Shown here piece by piece: positions 36,216 through 45,016 of a stretch of DNA of 64,000 nucleotides. Where the stretch lies: the NCBI RefSeq assembly GCF_030811475.1, contig NZ_JAUSQV010000001.1, positions 1,821,501-1,885,500 of the forward strand, written 5' to 3'. The DNA is from Nakamurella flavida (GTDB taxonomy: Bacteria; Actinomycetota; Actinomycetes; Mycobacteriales; Nakamurellaceae). The notes below the pieces were generated by a model, which saw nothing but the letters and a program-made list of their open reading frames with translations, searched no databases and had not been told where the DNA came from. A program made the translations under genes and the position numbers. How positions within the stretch are numbered: position 1 is the stretch's first letter; each line of letters starts with the position of its first letter.

Positions 36216-38190
36216 TCAGGCCCTCCCGCCCGACCCGGCCCGGCGGAATCGTCCACCGGGTCGGTACGCCTACGGCCCCTACGTCGACGGACCGGACCCG
36301 CTGGCTCCGCCGGTGGACCTGCGGGCGGCCATCGACCGGATCGGCCGCGAGGTCATGGAGGGCAGCACCCCGGCGCGGGCGCTGCGGGAACTGCTGCGGC
36401 AGGGCATGCCCGAGCGCACCGGGCTGGACGAGCTGACCCGGCAGGCCTACGAGAAGCGGCGGAAGCTGCAGCGCGAGACCAACCTGGACGGCACCCTGCG
36501 GGAGGTGCGGGAGCTGCTCGCGCAGGCCCTCGATGCCGAGCGGGACAGCCTGGCCCGCCAGGACTCCGACGACGCCCGGTTCCGCGAACTCCAACTGTCC
36601 GCCCTGCCGTCGGACACCGGTGGCGCCGTCCGCGAGCTCGCGGAGTACGACTGGCAGTCCGCCGAGGCCCGCGCCGCCTACGAGCAGATCCGCGATCTGC
36701 TCGGGCGGGAGATGCTCGACCAGCGCTTCGCCGGGATGAAACAGGCGATGGAGCAGGCCACCGATCAGGACGTGGAGCAGATCCGCGCGATGCTGGACGA
36801 TCTCAACGCGCTGCTCGCCGCGCATGCCTCCGGGCAGGACACCGCGGAGCAGTTCGCCTCCTTCATGGCCGAGCACGGCGAGTTCTTCCCCGAGAACCCT
36901 TCCACCACGGATGAACTCGTCGACATCCTCGCCGCCCGCTCGGCCGCCGCGCAGCGGATGCTGAACTCGATGACGCCCGAGCAGCGGGCCGACCTGGCCG
37001 AACTGAGCCAGCAGGCGTTCGGCGATCCCCGCCTGGCCCAGGCCCTGGAACAACTCGACGGGCAGCTGCAGGGTCTGCGACCCGGTGAGGACTGGTCGGG
37101 GTCCGGCCGCTTCCGCGGACAGGATCCGATGGGCATGGGTGAGGCCACCCGCTCCCTGGAGGAACTCGGCCGGCTGGACGACCTGGCCGAACAGCTCGGG
37201 CAGTCCTACGCCGGTGCCCGACTGGACGACATCGACCTGGAGTCCCTCGAGTCGCTGCTCGGGAAGCAGGCCCGGGTGGACGCGCAGGCGCTCGCCGAGC
37301 TCGAGCGACAGCTCCAGCAGGAGGGCCTGTTCTCCCGCGCCCCCGACGGCTCGCTGCAGCTCTCCCCGAAGGCGCTCCGGCGGCTCGGCGAATCCGCACT
37401 GCGGGACGTGGTGGAGTCCCTGGGCGGTCGGCGTGGGGAACGGCAGACCCGGCGCTCCGGCGCCGCCGGCGAGCCGACCGGAGCCAGCCGACCCTGGGCG
37501 TACGGGGACACCGAGGCCTGGAACGTCCCCCGGACCCTGCTCAACGCCACGGTCCGGCGGGCGGGCGGCGACACCCGACGGTTGGACGTCACCGACGTGG
37601 AGGTCGTGGAGACCGAGCAACGCACCCGGGCGGCGGTCGCGCTGTGCGTGGACACGTCCTGGTCGATGGTGCAGGACGGCCGGTGGGTGCCGATGAAGCA
37701 GACCGCCCTGGCCCTGCACCAGCTGATCAGTACCCGGTTCCGCGGCGACGACCTGGCCGTCATCGGCTTCGGCCGGCACGCCCGGAAACTCGAGCTCGGC
37801 GAACTCGTCGGCCTGGAGGGTGCGTACGAGCAGGGCACCAACCTGCACCACGCCCTGCTGCTGGCCGGTCAGCATCTGCGCCGGCACCCGGACGCCACCC
37901 CGGTGGTGCTGGTCATCACCGACGGCGAACCGACCGCGCATCTGGAGGCCGACGGTCACGCGTCGTTCTCCTACCCACCCGAGCCGGAGACCCTGGCGGC
38001 CACGGTGGATGAACTGGACCGGCTGACCGCCACGAGGGCGGCCATCACCTTCTTCGTCCTCGGTGACGACCCCCGCCTGGTGCGCTTCCTGGACGGGCTG
38101 GCCCGTCGGTGCGGCGGCCGGGTGGTGGCGCCCACCCTGGACGGGCTGGGCGCCGATGTCGTCGCCGACTACCTGAGTCGCCGCCACTGA
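36208..38190 (+). CDS. VWA-domain protein, partner of the MoxR-like ATPase
   Basis: A 660-residue soluble protein. Residues 1-440 are mostly helical and very charged (Glu/Gln/Arg/Leu), probably coiled coil, with stretches such as EQRADLAELSQQAF. The C-terminal 200 residues form a von Willebrand A domain with a perfect metal site: DTSWS in ALCVDTSWSM, the Thr in EQGTNLHHAL, and the acidic residue in VITDGEPT. It resembles the ChlD/CoxE side of chelatase-like pairs. It binds the ATPase and presumably the substrate. What is matured is not shown by the neighbours. Confidence 0.88.
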   Translation: MADQALPPDPARRNRPPGRYAYGPYVDGPDPLAPPVDLRAAIDRIGREVMEGSTPARALRELLRQGMPERTGLDELTRQAYEKRRKLQRETNLDGTLREVRELLAQALDAERDSLARQDSDDARFRELQLSALPSDTGGAVRELAEYDWQSAEARAAYEQIRDLLGREMLDQRFAGMKQAMEQATDQDVEQIRAMLDDLNALLAAHASGQDTAEQFASFMAEHGEFFPENPSTTDELVDILAARSAAAQRMLNSMTPEQRADLAELSQQAFGDPRLAQALEQLDGQLQGLRPGEDWSGSGRFRGQDPMGMGEATRSLEELGRLDDLAEQLGQSYAGARLDDIDLESLESLLGKQARVDAQALAELERQLQQEGLFSRAPDGSLQLSPKALRRLGESALRDVVESLGGRRGERQTRRSGAAGEPTGASRPWAYGDTEAWNVPRTLLNATVRRAGGDTRRLDVTDVEVVETEQRTRAAVALCVDTSWSMVQDGRWVPMKQTALALHQLISTRFRGDDLAVIGFGRHARKLELGELVGLEGAYEQGTNLHHALLLAGQHLRRHPDATPVVLVITDGEPTAHLEADGHASFSYPPEPETLAATVDELDRLTATRAAITFFVLGDDPRLVRFLDGLARRCGGRVVAPTLDGLGADVVADYLSRRH

Positions 38191-38561
38191 GCACGGAGCT
38201 CGACCAGCCCGAGCAGGTCGAGGGTGTCGGGTCGCGGAGCCCGACGCGGACGGGCCGGGCGGGCTCCCGGCAGCTCCTCCGTCCCGGCCCACGCCGACCC
38301 GGCGGCAGCGGGGGTCCGGCGGTCGCCGGTGTCGTCGCTGACCGCCGGGTTCGGCCGACCGTCTTTCTCGTGCGGGCAGGGCGGCCGGCGCGGCCCGATC
38401 GGTATCGGCAAGCCCTCGACCGCGCCGCGGTCGGCCCGAGAACCGGCCCGAGAACGAAGAACGACCGGCCCGTTCCCTGGGGGAACCCGGCCGGTCGTCG
38501 GGTGGTGCTGACCCGCGGCGGCACCGGACGAGATCGTCGGTGCCGGGCGGGCCCGGGTGGA
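38191..38561. other. Intergenic region between convergent genes
   Basis: This 371-bp stretch between the VWA gene and the small minus-strand gene contains the long hairpin at 38461-38498 and otherwise only low-complexity Arg/Gly/Pro frames without start signals. I see no gene in it. Confidence 0.5.
38461..38498. terminator. Long hairpin, bidirectional terminator candidate
   Basis: ACGACCGGCC (38461-38470) pairs with GGCCGGTCGT (38489-38498), and GTTCCC (38472-38477) with GGGAAC (38481-38486), giving 10 + 6 base pairs with a small internal loop and the loop TGG. It lies 64 bp before the stop codon of the convergent small gene. Confidence 0.6.
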
Positions 38562-38753
38562 TCAGGCAGCCTGGCGGGTCAGGATCTCCTCGACGAGGCG
38601 TGCGTCCTTGCCGGTGTGACGAGCCACGATGGCCTCGATCTCGGCGCGGTCGGACGGGGAGGAGTAGCTGGCGAGCTCCTGCTCGAGCTGCTTCATCGCG
38701 GCCTTGCGGGCGCGGTGGTCGGCCAGGCGGGACTGCAGGGTGGAGATGGACAT
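38562..38753 (-). CDS. Small conserved-looking helical protein, 63 aa, unknown function
   Basis: A 63-residue protein: MSISTLQSRLADHRARKAAM followed by a second amphipathic helix (DRAEIEAIVARHTGKDARLVEEIL). It looks all-helical, with heptad-like Leu/Ala spacing, and could be a small coiled coil. A strong AGGAGG lies seven bases before ATG 38753, and base use fits coding sequence, so the gene is real. I recognise no family. It is alone, with an AT-richer upstream region (about 38760-38880) that probably contains its promoter. Confidence 0.7.
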   Translation of the reverse strand: MSISTLQSRLADHRARKAAMKQLEQELASYSSPSDRAEIEAIVARHTGKDARLVEEILTRQAA

Positions 38754-39222
38754 GAGATGCCTCCTGAAAAGGATCGAGGCTTCGTTGCGCTCTGCTGGTC
38801 GACCGCTCCGGCCGACCGACGACGTTCTCGCCGTCTGAATCGATTATGCGCCTGTGAGCAGGCCAAACGGGAGACATCAGATGTGTCCTTCGTTGCAGCG
38901 GCCGGCACATCCGAGACGCAACCTCTCCGGTCGACGACGCTGCGGTGATCGTCCGGCCGCTCCCGATCCCCCGCTCGGGTGGTTGTGCGGCCGATCCGCC
39001 CCGGCAGTCGGGGCTCGGTCACCCCCAGCGACGCGGGAGTGGTGACCCGGCTCACCCACGGGCCGGGCGGTTCGCCCTCCGAAGCCGCCCGCGACGGCCT
39101 CCCGTGGCCGGTCGACCCGACTGCCCGCGGGGCAGTGCGGGCCCGCTCCGGTCGCCGCGGCGATCCGTTCCACGCGGAGACGCCACGATGCGTGCTGCGA
39201 TGCACCACCCGTCGTCGTCGAC

Positions 39223-39340
39223 GTCGAGTCGCCCCGTCGAGGTGCCCCGTCGGGTTGCCCGGTCGAGTCGCCCCGTCGAGGTACCCCGTCGGGTTGCCCG
39301 GTCGGGTCGCCCCGTCGAGTCGCGCCCCGTCGGGTTGCTC
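39223..39340. repeat. Three tandem copies of a 39-bp repeat
   Basis: Copies at 39223-39261 and 39262-39300 differ at only one base; a third, diverged copy spans 39301-39340. The unit begins GTCGAGTCGCCCCGTCGAG and ends GGGTTGCCCG and is itself built of CCCCGTCG sub-repeats. Being a multiple of three, it keeps frames open on both strands; it lacks spacers and so is not CRISPR. Confidence 0.85.
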
Positions 39341-39766
39341 ATCCCGACCCCCGCCGAACCCGTCCCCGGTGACAGGGCGCCGTGGGCCACCGTGCGGCAC
39401 CGCCCGGCGATACGGGAAGCCGACACTGCGTCATTTTTGCCCACCGTGCGGGATATCGGTCACCGGTTCGAGGAATAACTATTCTCCGGCCCGCCCGACA
39501 CCCCGGGTCGATGATCACCGACCGATCCCGAATGGTGCACGGGGAACGAATCAGAACCCCCCTGGCAGGTGACGGACGAGGAATGGGTCGGGCCGGTGCG
39601 GCGTCGATTCCCCACCGCGCCCCGGACGATCGGCGGCCCAAGAGGTGACGAACCGGATGATGATCACCTCAGACCGCGTGAACTGCCGACCGTCCGGACA
39701 CTCCGGACGGATCTACCGGCGGTTGGCCGTCGCGTGTCCCGCTTTCCGGGCCATCGTCGGGAGACC

Positions 39767-39772
39767 TATGCT
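39767..39772 (+). promoter_or_regulatory. Possible -10 element of lsr2
   Basis: TATGCT at 39767-39772 would give a start near 39779 and a leader of about 57 bases before the lsr2 ATG, containing AGGAGG at 39794-39799 as well as the closer GGAAGGGAG. No good -35 hexamer is seen. Confidence 0.3.
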
Positions 39773-39835
39773 GTCGCCGTGGACCCCTGCAACAGGAGGT
39801 CACCCAGTTCGACAAACCCCCCGGAAGGGAGCCAA

Positions 39836-40171
39836 ATGGCTCAGCAAACATCGATCACGCTTGTCGACGATCTGGACGGTGGCAAAGCCGTCGAAACCAT
39901 CTCGTTCAGCCTTGATGGATCGACCTACGAGATCGACCTCAACAAGAAGAACGCGAACGCATTGCGGAAGGCGTTGTCGGACTTCGTCGAGCACGGCCGC
40001 AAGGTGCGTGGCGATCAGCCCCAGCGACGCAACGGACGGCGCACCGCCGGCTCCGACGGACCGTCCCCGGTCGCCGTGCGGGAATGGGCTACGGCACAGG
40101 GCATCTCGGTGTCCCCCCGCGGTCGCATCGCCTCGGACGTCGTCCGGCGGTACCAGGAGTCGCAGGCCTGA
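39836..40171 (+). CDS. lsr2: Lsr2, H-NS-like nucleoid-associated protein
   Basis: A 111-residue DNA-bridging silencer of AT-rich genes, of the usual family length. The N-terminal dimerisation domain begins MAQQTSITLVDDLDGG and contains EIDLNKKNANALRKAL; after a basic linker (residues 56-76) the C-terminal DNA-binding domain has VREWATAQG and the AT-minor-groove motif Arg95-Gly-Arg97 in SPRGRIASDVV. ATG 39836 follows GGAAGGGAG. It is monocistronic. Lsr2 is an actinobacterial marker; in such a GC-rich genome it would silence transferred DNA. Confidence 0.95.
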   Translation: MAQQTSITLVDDLDGGKAVETISFSLDGSTYEIDLNKKNANALRKALSDFVEHGRKVRGDQPQRRNGRRTAGSDGPSPVAVREWATAQGISVSPRGRIASDVVRRYQESQA

Positions 40172-40310
40172 TCGCACCGCCGCCGACTGCGGGAGGGTGG
40201 GGCTGCACCGCAGGGTGTGGTCCGCAGTCGGTGGACCGGTCGGTTCGGACACGACGGCCGACCTGGTGTTCCGGAGCCGCCGACATCGTCCGACCCGGAT
40301 CCCGCCGGAG

Positions 40311-40682
40311 TCATCCCCCCACCACGTCCAGCAGTCTGCGGGGTCCGCACACCCCCACCCCGTCCGGCAACCGCGCCCGGAGTCCGCGGTCGGCCGTCAC
40401 GACCACCACCGGTTCGACGAGACCCGCTGCGAGGCGGACGATCTCGCTGTCGCCGTCCGCCGGAGCCAGCACGACGTCGATACCGGCCGGCGCCCGCGCA
40501 GACCGGGAGGCGCCCTCCAGCACGGCCACCACCCGGCCGACGACGACCCCCGGCTCCAGCACCCGGCCGGGCAGGACGCACAGTTGGTCGAGCAGGCGGG
40601 TCGCGGCGCCGGGCCGGTCCCGCCACCATCCGTCGGGTCGGGAACCCATCACGTTCGCGACGTCCACCACCAGCACGACCAT
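40311..40682 (-). CDS. NYN-domain (PIN-like) putative ribonuclease
   Basis: A 123-residue protein starting MVVLVVDVANVMGSRPDGWW, with acidic residues at the strand ends (Asp7; Asp in VLAPADGDSEI; Asp in VVTADRGLR), the pattern of small NYN/PIN-fold nucleases. Actinobacteria carry a similar stand-alone protein, often annotated NYN or NTP pyrophosphohydrolase-like. ATG 40682 lacks a clear ribosome binding site. The gene converges on lsr2 with a 139-bp gap. RNA processing is the likely role, but no substrate can be named. Confidence 0.75.
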   Translation of the reverse strand: MVVLVVDVANVMGSRPDGWWRDRPGAATRLLDQLCVLPGRVLEPGVVVGRVVAVLEGASRSARAPAGIDVVLAPADGDSEIVRLAAGLVEPVVVVTADRGLRARLPDGVGVCGPRRLLDVVGG

Positions 40683-41023
40683 CCGGTCAGCCTGCCGCGC
40701 CGGGCCACCACTCCCCGAGCAGAGCCGATGTTGTGATCCACGTCTCACCCGGCCCGGGAACGCCGACGGCCGGGTCCGGTGTTGAACAGCTCGACGGCCT
40801 GCCGATCCGTGCCCCGGGCTCCACCCCTTTCGTCGCCGAGTGCGACCACGTGCCGAGAGGCGCATCGGCGGCAGGCCGTCACCGAGCCGCCCGATCCTCC
40901 GTGTCGGGCGGCTCACCCTTTTCCCCGCAGTCCGGCACCACCGGTCGGGCGCTCTGTCCCATCCACCCGGTCCCACCATCCGGACGACCGCACCGGACCC
41001 CGGCGGACGGCAGGATGGACCGG
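40683..41023. other. Intergenic region between divergent genes, with an intrinsic-terminator-like hairpin
   Basis: The 341-bp gap between the NYN gene and the SDR gene has no coding sequence I can support. Besides promoter space for both genes it holds the hairpin with T-run at 40884-40922, which has no obvious gene upstream on its strand. Confidence 0.45.
40884..40922 (+). terminator. Orphan intrinsic terminator-like hairpin
   Basis: GAGCCGCCCGA (40884-40894) pairs perfectly with TCGGGCGGCTC (40904-40914) around a nine-base loop, and is followed after ACCC by TTTT (40919-40922). This is the best rho-independent terminator signature in the window, reading on the plus strand. Confidence 0.6.
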
Positions 41024-41911
41024 ATGACCGCGACCGATGCGTCCCCCGCCCCGCCCCCCCGCCGCACTGCCGTCGTCACCGGGTCCGAGTCCGGGATCGG
41101 CCGGGCCACCGCGGTCGCCCTGGCCGAGGCCGGGTACGACATCGGGGTCACCTGGTTCCGGAACGAGGCCGACGGGCGGCGCACCGCCGAGCTGGTCCGC
41201 GCCACCGGGGCGCACGCCGTCCTCGCCCCGCTCGACCTGACCGCCGTCCCGGACTGCGGAGACGTGGTCGACGCCCTCGCCGCCGACCTCGGAGGACTGG
41301 ACGTCTTCGTCAACAACGCCGGCGCCGGCGGCTCCGGACGTCTGATCGACATGGCGTTCGACGAGTGGCGGAACACCATGGCCGTCGATCTGGACGGCGC
41401 CTTCGTCTGCATCCAGCGGGCGGCCCGGCTGATGGTGGAGCAGGGCCGGGGCGGCCGGATCATCGCGGTGACCAGCGTGCACGAGCACCAGGCCGGTGGC
41501 AGTGCGTACACCGCCGCCAAGCACGGCCTCGGCGGGCTGATGAAGACCGCGGCGGTGGAACTCGGCCGGTACGGGATCACCGCGAACTCCGTCGCCCCCG
41601 GCGAGATCGCCACCGCCATGAACGGCATGGCCCCGGACGACGATCCGGCCACCGACCCCGGGAGCACGAGCACCTCCGGCGCGCATCCCGGCCACCGGGA
41701 CCGTCCGCCCCATCCGTTGGACGTGCACCACCGGCCCGGCATCCCCCTGGCCCGACCGGGTTCGGTGCGGGAGGTGGCCGACGTCGTCGTCTTCCTGGCC
41801 TCACCCGGGGCCGGGTACGTCACCGGGGCGTCGTGGGCGGTCGACGGCGGGATGATGCAGATGGCCCCGCTGGGCGGGTCGCTCATCGCCACGGACGACT
41901 GGCGCGGCTGA
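41024..41911 (+). CDS. Short-chain dehydrogenase/reductase (SDR)
   Basis: A 295-residue NAD(P)-dependent oxidoreductase. The cofactor motif TGSESGIG is at 19-26, NNAGAGG follows, the catalytic Ser lies in IAVTSVHEH and the Tyr/Lys in SAYTAAKHG, with PGEI after it. An unusual insertion of about 45 residues rich in Asp, His and Pro (from MAPDDDPATDPG to RPGIPLARPGS) lies in the substrate-binding loop before the C-terminal VTGASWAVDGG. ATG 41024 has AGGA eight bases upstream; ATG 41015 is an alternative. It resembles glucose 1-dehydrogenase or YgfF-like SDRs. Substrate unknown. Confidence 0.85.
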   Translation: MTATDASPAPPPRRTAVVTGSESGIGRATAVALAEAGYDIGVTWFRNEADGRRTAELVRATGAHAVLAPLDLTAVPDCGDVVDALAADLGGLDVFVNNAGAGGSGRLIDMAFDEWRNTMAVDLDGAFVCIQRAARLMVEQGRGGRIIAVTSVHEHQAGGSAYTAAKHGLGGLMKTAAVELGRYGITANSVAPGEIATAMNGMAPDDDPATDPGSTSTSGAHPGHRDRPPHPLDVHHRPGIPLARPGSVREVADVVVFLASPGAGYVTGASWAVDGGMMQMAPLGGSLIATDDWRG

Positions 41912-42010
41912 CCCGGCGCGTCACCGACGCCGCGCCGCGCACCCCTGGCCGGACGGCGGGCCCGGGTGGATGCTGACCCCGGGTTCGTTCCGTGACCGTC
42001 GGGGGTCGTC

Positions 42011-45000
42011 GTGCGTCGTGGTCTGCCGGTTCTGCTCGTCCTCCTGTTGACGGTCGGTCTGACGGTGCTGTCCCCACCCCGGCCGGCGTCGGCCGCCGTG
42101 CTCGCCGACGGATTCACCGACACCACCGTCGCCGCGGTGGCCCGGCCCACCGCGGTGGCGCCGACCGGCGACGGCCGGGTCCTGGTGGCGAGCCAGACCG
42201 GGCAGCTGCGGGTCGTCCGGGACGGCGCCCTGGTGCCCACGCCGGCCCTGGATCTGGCCGCGGCCGGGGTGCTGTGCAGCAACTACGAACGCGGTCTGCT
42301 CGGTGTCGCCGCCGGCCCCGCCAGCGCCGGCACCGTCCCGCTGTATCTCTTCTACACCGCCCGCAACCCGGCTGACACCGCGCGGAACTGCCCCCAGGCG
42401 TACACCGGTCAGGACGCCCGGGCACCCCGCAACCGGGTGTCCCGCTTCCTGCTCGGGGCCGACGACCGCGTCGTGCCGGGGAGCGAAACCGTGCTGCTGG
42501 ACGGCATCTCGTCCGCCAGCGGCTACCACAACGCCGGCGACCTCCACCTGGGCCAGGACGGGACGCTGTTCGTCAGCACCGGGGACGGGATGTGCGACTA
42601 CGCGGGCGACAGTGGCTGCGGCCCGGCGAACGACGCGGCCCGCGACCGCAACGCCCTGGTCGGCAAGATCGTCCGGATCACCACGTCGGGCGCCGTCCCG
42701 GCGGACAACCCGTTCGCGAGCGGGTCGGGGACCGCATCCTGCCGCACCGGACCGGTGGCCGTCGGCCTGACCTGCCGGGAGATGTACGCCACCGGCCTGC
42801 GCAACCCGTTCCGGATGGCCTTCGACCCCGACGCCGCCACCACGTCCTTCCGCATCCACGACGTCGGGCAGGACCTCTGGGAGGAGATCGACCAGGGCAT
42901 CGCGGGTGCCGACTACGGCTGGAATCTTCGCGAGGGACCATGCGCGACCGGCACGCAGGCGCCGTGCAGCCCGACGCCGGCCGGTCTCACCGATCCCGTG
43001 CTGTCCTATCCGCACAGCTCCGGGTGTGCGTCCATCACCGGCGGCGCCTACGTCCCGGACGCCGCCGGCTGGCCGGCCGCGCTGACCGACGGCTACCTCT
43101 ACGCCGACTACGTCTGCGGGAAGATCGTCGCCGTGTCCCCCTCGGGATCCACCACCGACCTGGCCACCGAGCTGGGCACGGGTAGCGCCGTGGCCATGGC
43201 GTTCGGCCCGCAGTTCGCCGCCGACGGCGCGGTCGTCCCCGGACGCCAGGCCCTCTACTACACCACCTATCTCGGCGGGGGCGAGCTGCACGCGATCACC
43301 GCGAGCGGGACCGCGAACCGGCCACCCGACGCCGTGCTCACCGCGTCGACCACCGACGGACCCGCCCCGCTGGCGGTCACCCTGGACGGTTCGGCGAGCA
43401 GCGACCCGGACGGCCAGGCCCTCACCTACCGCTTCGACCCCGGTGACGGCTCCGGGGTGGTGAATGGAGCGCAACCGTCGGTGCGGCACGACTATCCGGC
43501 GGGTACGTGGACGGCGTCGTTGACCGTCGTCGACTCCGCGGGGGCCACGTCCGCCCCGGCCACCGTGGTGGTGCGCTCCGGCAACACCGCCCCGTCGGTG
43601 CGCATCCTCGCCCCGGCGTCCGGTGACCTGTTCACCACGGGTACCAGCTACCCCCTGCGCGGGGAGGCCACCGACGCGCAGGACGGGGTGATGCCGGCAT
43701 CCGCGCTGCGCTGGACGGTGATCCGACACCACGACACCCACACCCACCCCTACCTCGGCCCGCTGACCGGCAATGCGCTGAGCCTCCTCGGCCCGGAGCC
43801 CGAGGACCTCTCGGCCACCCGGAACAGCTGGCTGGAGGTGCAGTTGGCGGCCACCGACGCCCAGGGCGCCACCACCACCGTGTCCCGGGAGTTCCGTCCG
43901 CGGCTGGTCCCGGTCACCGTGGCCACCGAGCCGGCGGGACGACGCGTGCTGGTCAATGCCGAGACGGTCACCGGCGGCACGACGATCACCTCGTGGGCCG
44001 GTTTCGGTCTGCGGGTGTCGGTACCCGCACAGACCGACACCGCCGGTCGCTCCTACGGTCTCGACGGATGGTCGGACGGCGGCGCGAACGCCCACACCGT
44101 CACCACCCCGGCCGCCGCGACCACCCTCACCGCCGCCCTGTCGCTGCGCGGGTTGCAGGCCGCCTACTTCGACGGGGCCGACTTCACCGGCGCGCGGGTG
44201 GACCGCCTCGATGCGACCGTGGCCTTCGACTGGGGCAGCGGGAGCCCGGCCCCGTCGCTGGGGCCGGACACGTTCTCGGCGCGCTGGACCGGCCAGGTGC
44301 AGGCGCCGGTGAGCGGGACCTACACGTTCTCCACCACCAGCGACGACGGCGTGCGGCTCTGGGTGGGCGGACGTCTGCTGGTGGACCAGTGGGCCGACCA
44401 CTCCCGCCGGACGGACACCGCGACGATCACCCTGACCGCGGGCGTCCGGTACCCGGTGGCCATGGAGTACCACGAGACCGGCGGGGCGGCGGTGGCCCAG
44501 CTGCGCTGGTCGTATCCGGGTCAGGGCACGCAGATCGTCCCCACCGACCGGCTCTTCCCGCGGTACGCGGTGACGTTCCGGCCGGCCACCAGCCCGACCG
44601 TCCCGGGGTGGACCACCGACTCCGGCGGGGCGTTCGCCGCCCGGGCGGGGCTCCGGTACGGGTGGAACGCCCCCGTGCTGGTCCGGGACCGCGGCGCGAC
44701 CGACATCCCCGACGAGCGGTACGACACCCTGGCCCTGCTCCAGCAGGCGCCCAATCCCACGGCCCGGTGGGAGCTGGCGCTGCCGTCCGGCAGCTACGGG
44801 GTGCGGATCGTCGCCGGCGACCCGAGCTGGACCGACTCGATCTACGCGCTGACCGCGGAGGGCGTTCCGGTGGTCACCGGCCGGGCCACCGCCGCGGCCC
44901 GCTGGCTGGATCGGACGGCCGCGGTCACCGTGTCCGACGGCCGGCTGAGCATCACCGACTCCGGCGTCGCCCGGAACAGCAAGATCAGCTTCGTGGAGGT

Positions 45001-45013
45001 GTCACTGCGCTGA
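42011..45013 (+). CDS. Secreted glucose/sorbosone-dehydrogenase-like protein with PKD and PA14 domains
   Basis: A 1000-residue exported protein. A Sec signal peptide (1-28, cleaved near PASA) is followed by a six-bladed beta-propeller of the PQQ-dependent sugar dehydrogenase family (about 30-435) with SGYHNAGDLHLGQDG, MYATGLRNPFRM and WEEIDQGIAGADYGWN. Next come a PKD domain (about 437-530, DGPAPLAVTLDGSASSDPDG), an unassigned domain (about 530-710), a PA14 domain (about 715-855, YFDGADFTG and SDDGVRLWVGG), and a C-terminal malectin-like sugar-binding region of about 140 residues. It is probably an extracellular sugar- or polymer-oxidising enzyme. GTG 42011 places the signal peptide correctly. 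No membrane or wall anchor is seen. Confidence 0.87.
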   Translation: MRRGLPVLLVLLLTVGLTVLSPPRPASAAVLADGFTDTTVAAVARPTAVAPTGDGRVLVASQTGQLRVVRDGALVPTPALDLAAAGVLCSNYERGLLGVAAGPASAGTVPLYLFYTARNPADTARNCPQAYTGQDARAPRNRVSRFLLGADDRVVPGSETVLLDGISSASGYHNAGDLHLGQDGTLFVSTGDGMCDYAGDSGCGPANDAARDRNALVGKIVRITTSGAVPADNPFASGSGTASCRTGPVAVGLTCREMYATGLRNPFRMAFDPDAATTSFRIHDVGQDLWEEIDQGIAGADYGWNLREGPCATGTQAPCSPTPAGLTDPVLSYPHSSGCASITGGAYVPDAAGWPAALTDGYLYADYVCGKIVAVSPSGSTTDLATELGTGSAVAMAFGPQFAADGAVVPGRQALYYTTYLGGGELHAITASGTANRPPDAVLTASTTDGPAPLAVTLDGSASSDPDGQALTYRFDPGDGSGVVNGAQPSVRHDYPAGTWTASLTVVDSAGATSAPATVVVRSGNTAPSVRILAPASGDLFTTGTSYPLRGEATDAQDGVMPASALRWTVIRHHDTHTHPYLGPLTGNALSLLGPEPEDLSATRNSWLEVQLAATDAQGATTTVSREFRPRLVPVTVATEPAGRRVLVNAETVTGGTTITSWAGFGLRVSVPAQTDTAGRSYGLDGWSDGGANAHTVTTPAAATTLTAALSLRGLQAAYFDGADFTGARVDRLDATVAFDWGSGSPAPSLGPDTFSARWTGQVQAPVSGTYTFSTTSDDGVRLWVGGRLLVDQWADHSRRTDTATITLTAGVRYPVAMEYHETGGAAVAQLRWSYPGQGTQIVPTDRLFPRYAVTFRPATSPTVPGWTTDSGGAFAARAGLRYGWNAPVLVRDRGATDIPDERYDTLALLQQAPNPTARWELALPSGSYGVRIVAGDPSWTDSIYALTAEGVPVVTGRATAAARWLDRTAAVTVSDGRLSITDSGVARNSKISFVEVSLR

Positions 45014-45016
45014 CGG

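Larger units (their letters stand above)
38754..39835. other. 1.1-kb gene-poor region upstream of lsr2
   Basis: No gene can be supported. Several long open frames overlap on both strands, but all are Arg/Pro/Gly-rich, none has a ribosome binding site, and the repeats at 39223-39340 make the frames artificially long. The ends, about 38760-38880 and 39420-39560, are less GC-rich and may hold promoters. Confidence 0.5.

Noticed and set aside
36202-38910. 902-codon minus-strand frame opposite the VWA gene
   Set aside because: Spans a terminator and the oppositely framed small gene at 38562-38753, with no coding signature.
39223-39340. Possible CRISPR array
   Set aside because: The copies are directly adjacent without unique spacers, only three in number, and no cas gene is present.
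38945-39572. Overlapping plus-strand frames containing SRPVEVPRRVARS-type or RVAPS-type repeats
   Set aside because: Three frames are open at once over the 39-bp repeats, none has a ribosome binding site, and composition is not protein-like.
40683-40920. tRNA or SRP RNA in front of the orphan terminator
   Set aside because: No T-arm, cloverleaf or SRP-type GGAAG loop could be found, so only an unspecified small transcript can be proposed.
41921-44473. 850-codon minus-strand frame opposite the sugar-dehydrogenase-like gene
   Set aside because: Antisense shadow; the plus-strand protein has a signal peptide and four ordered domains.
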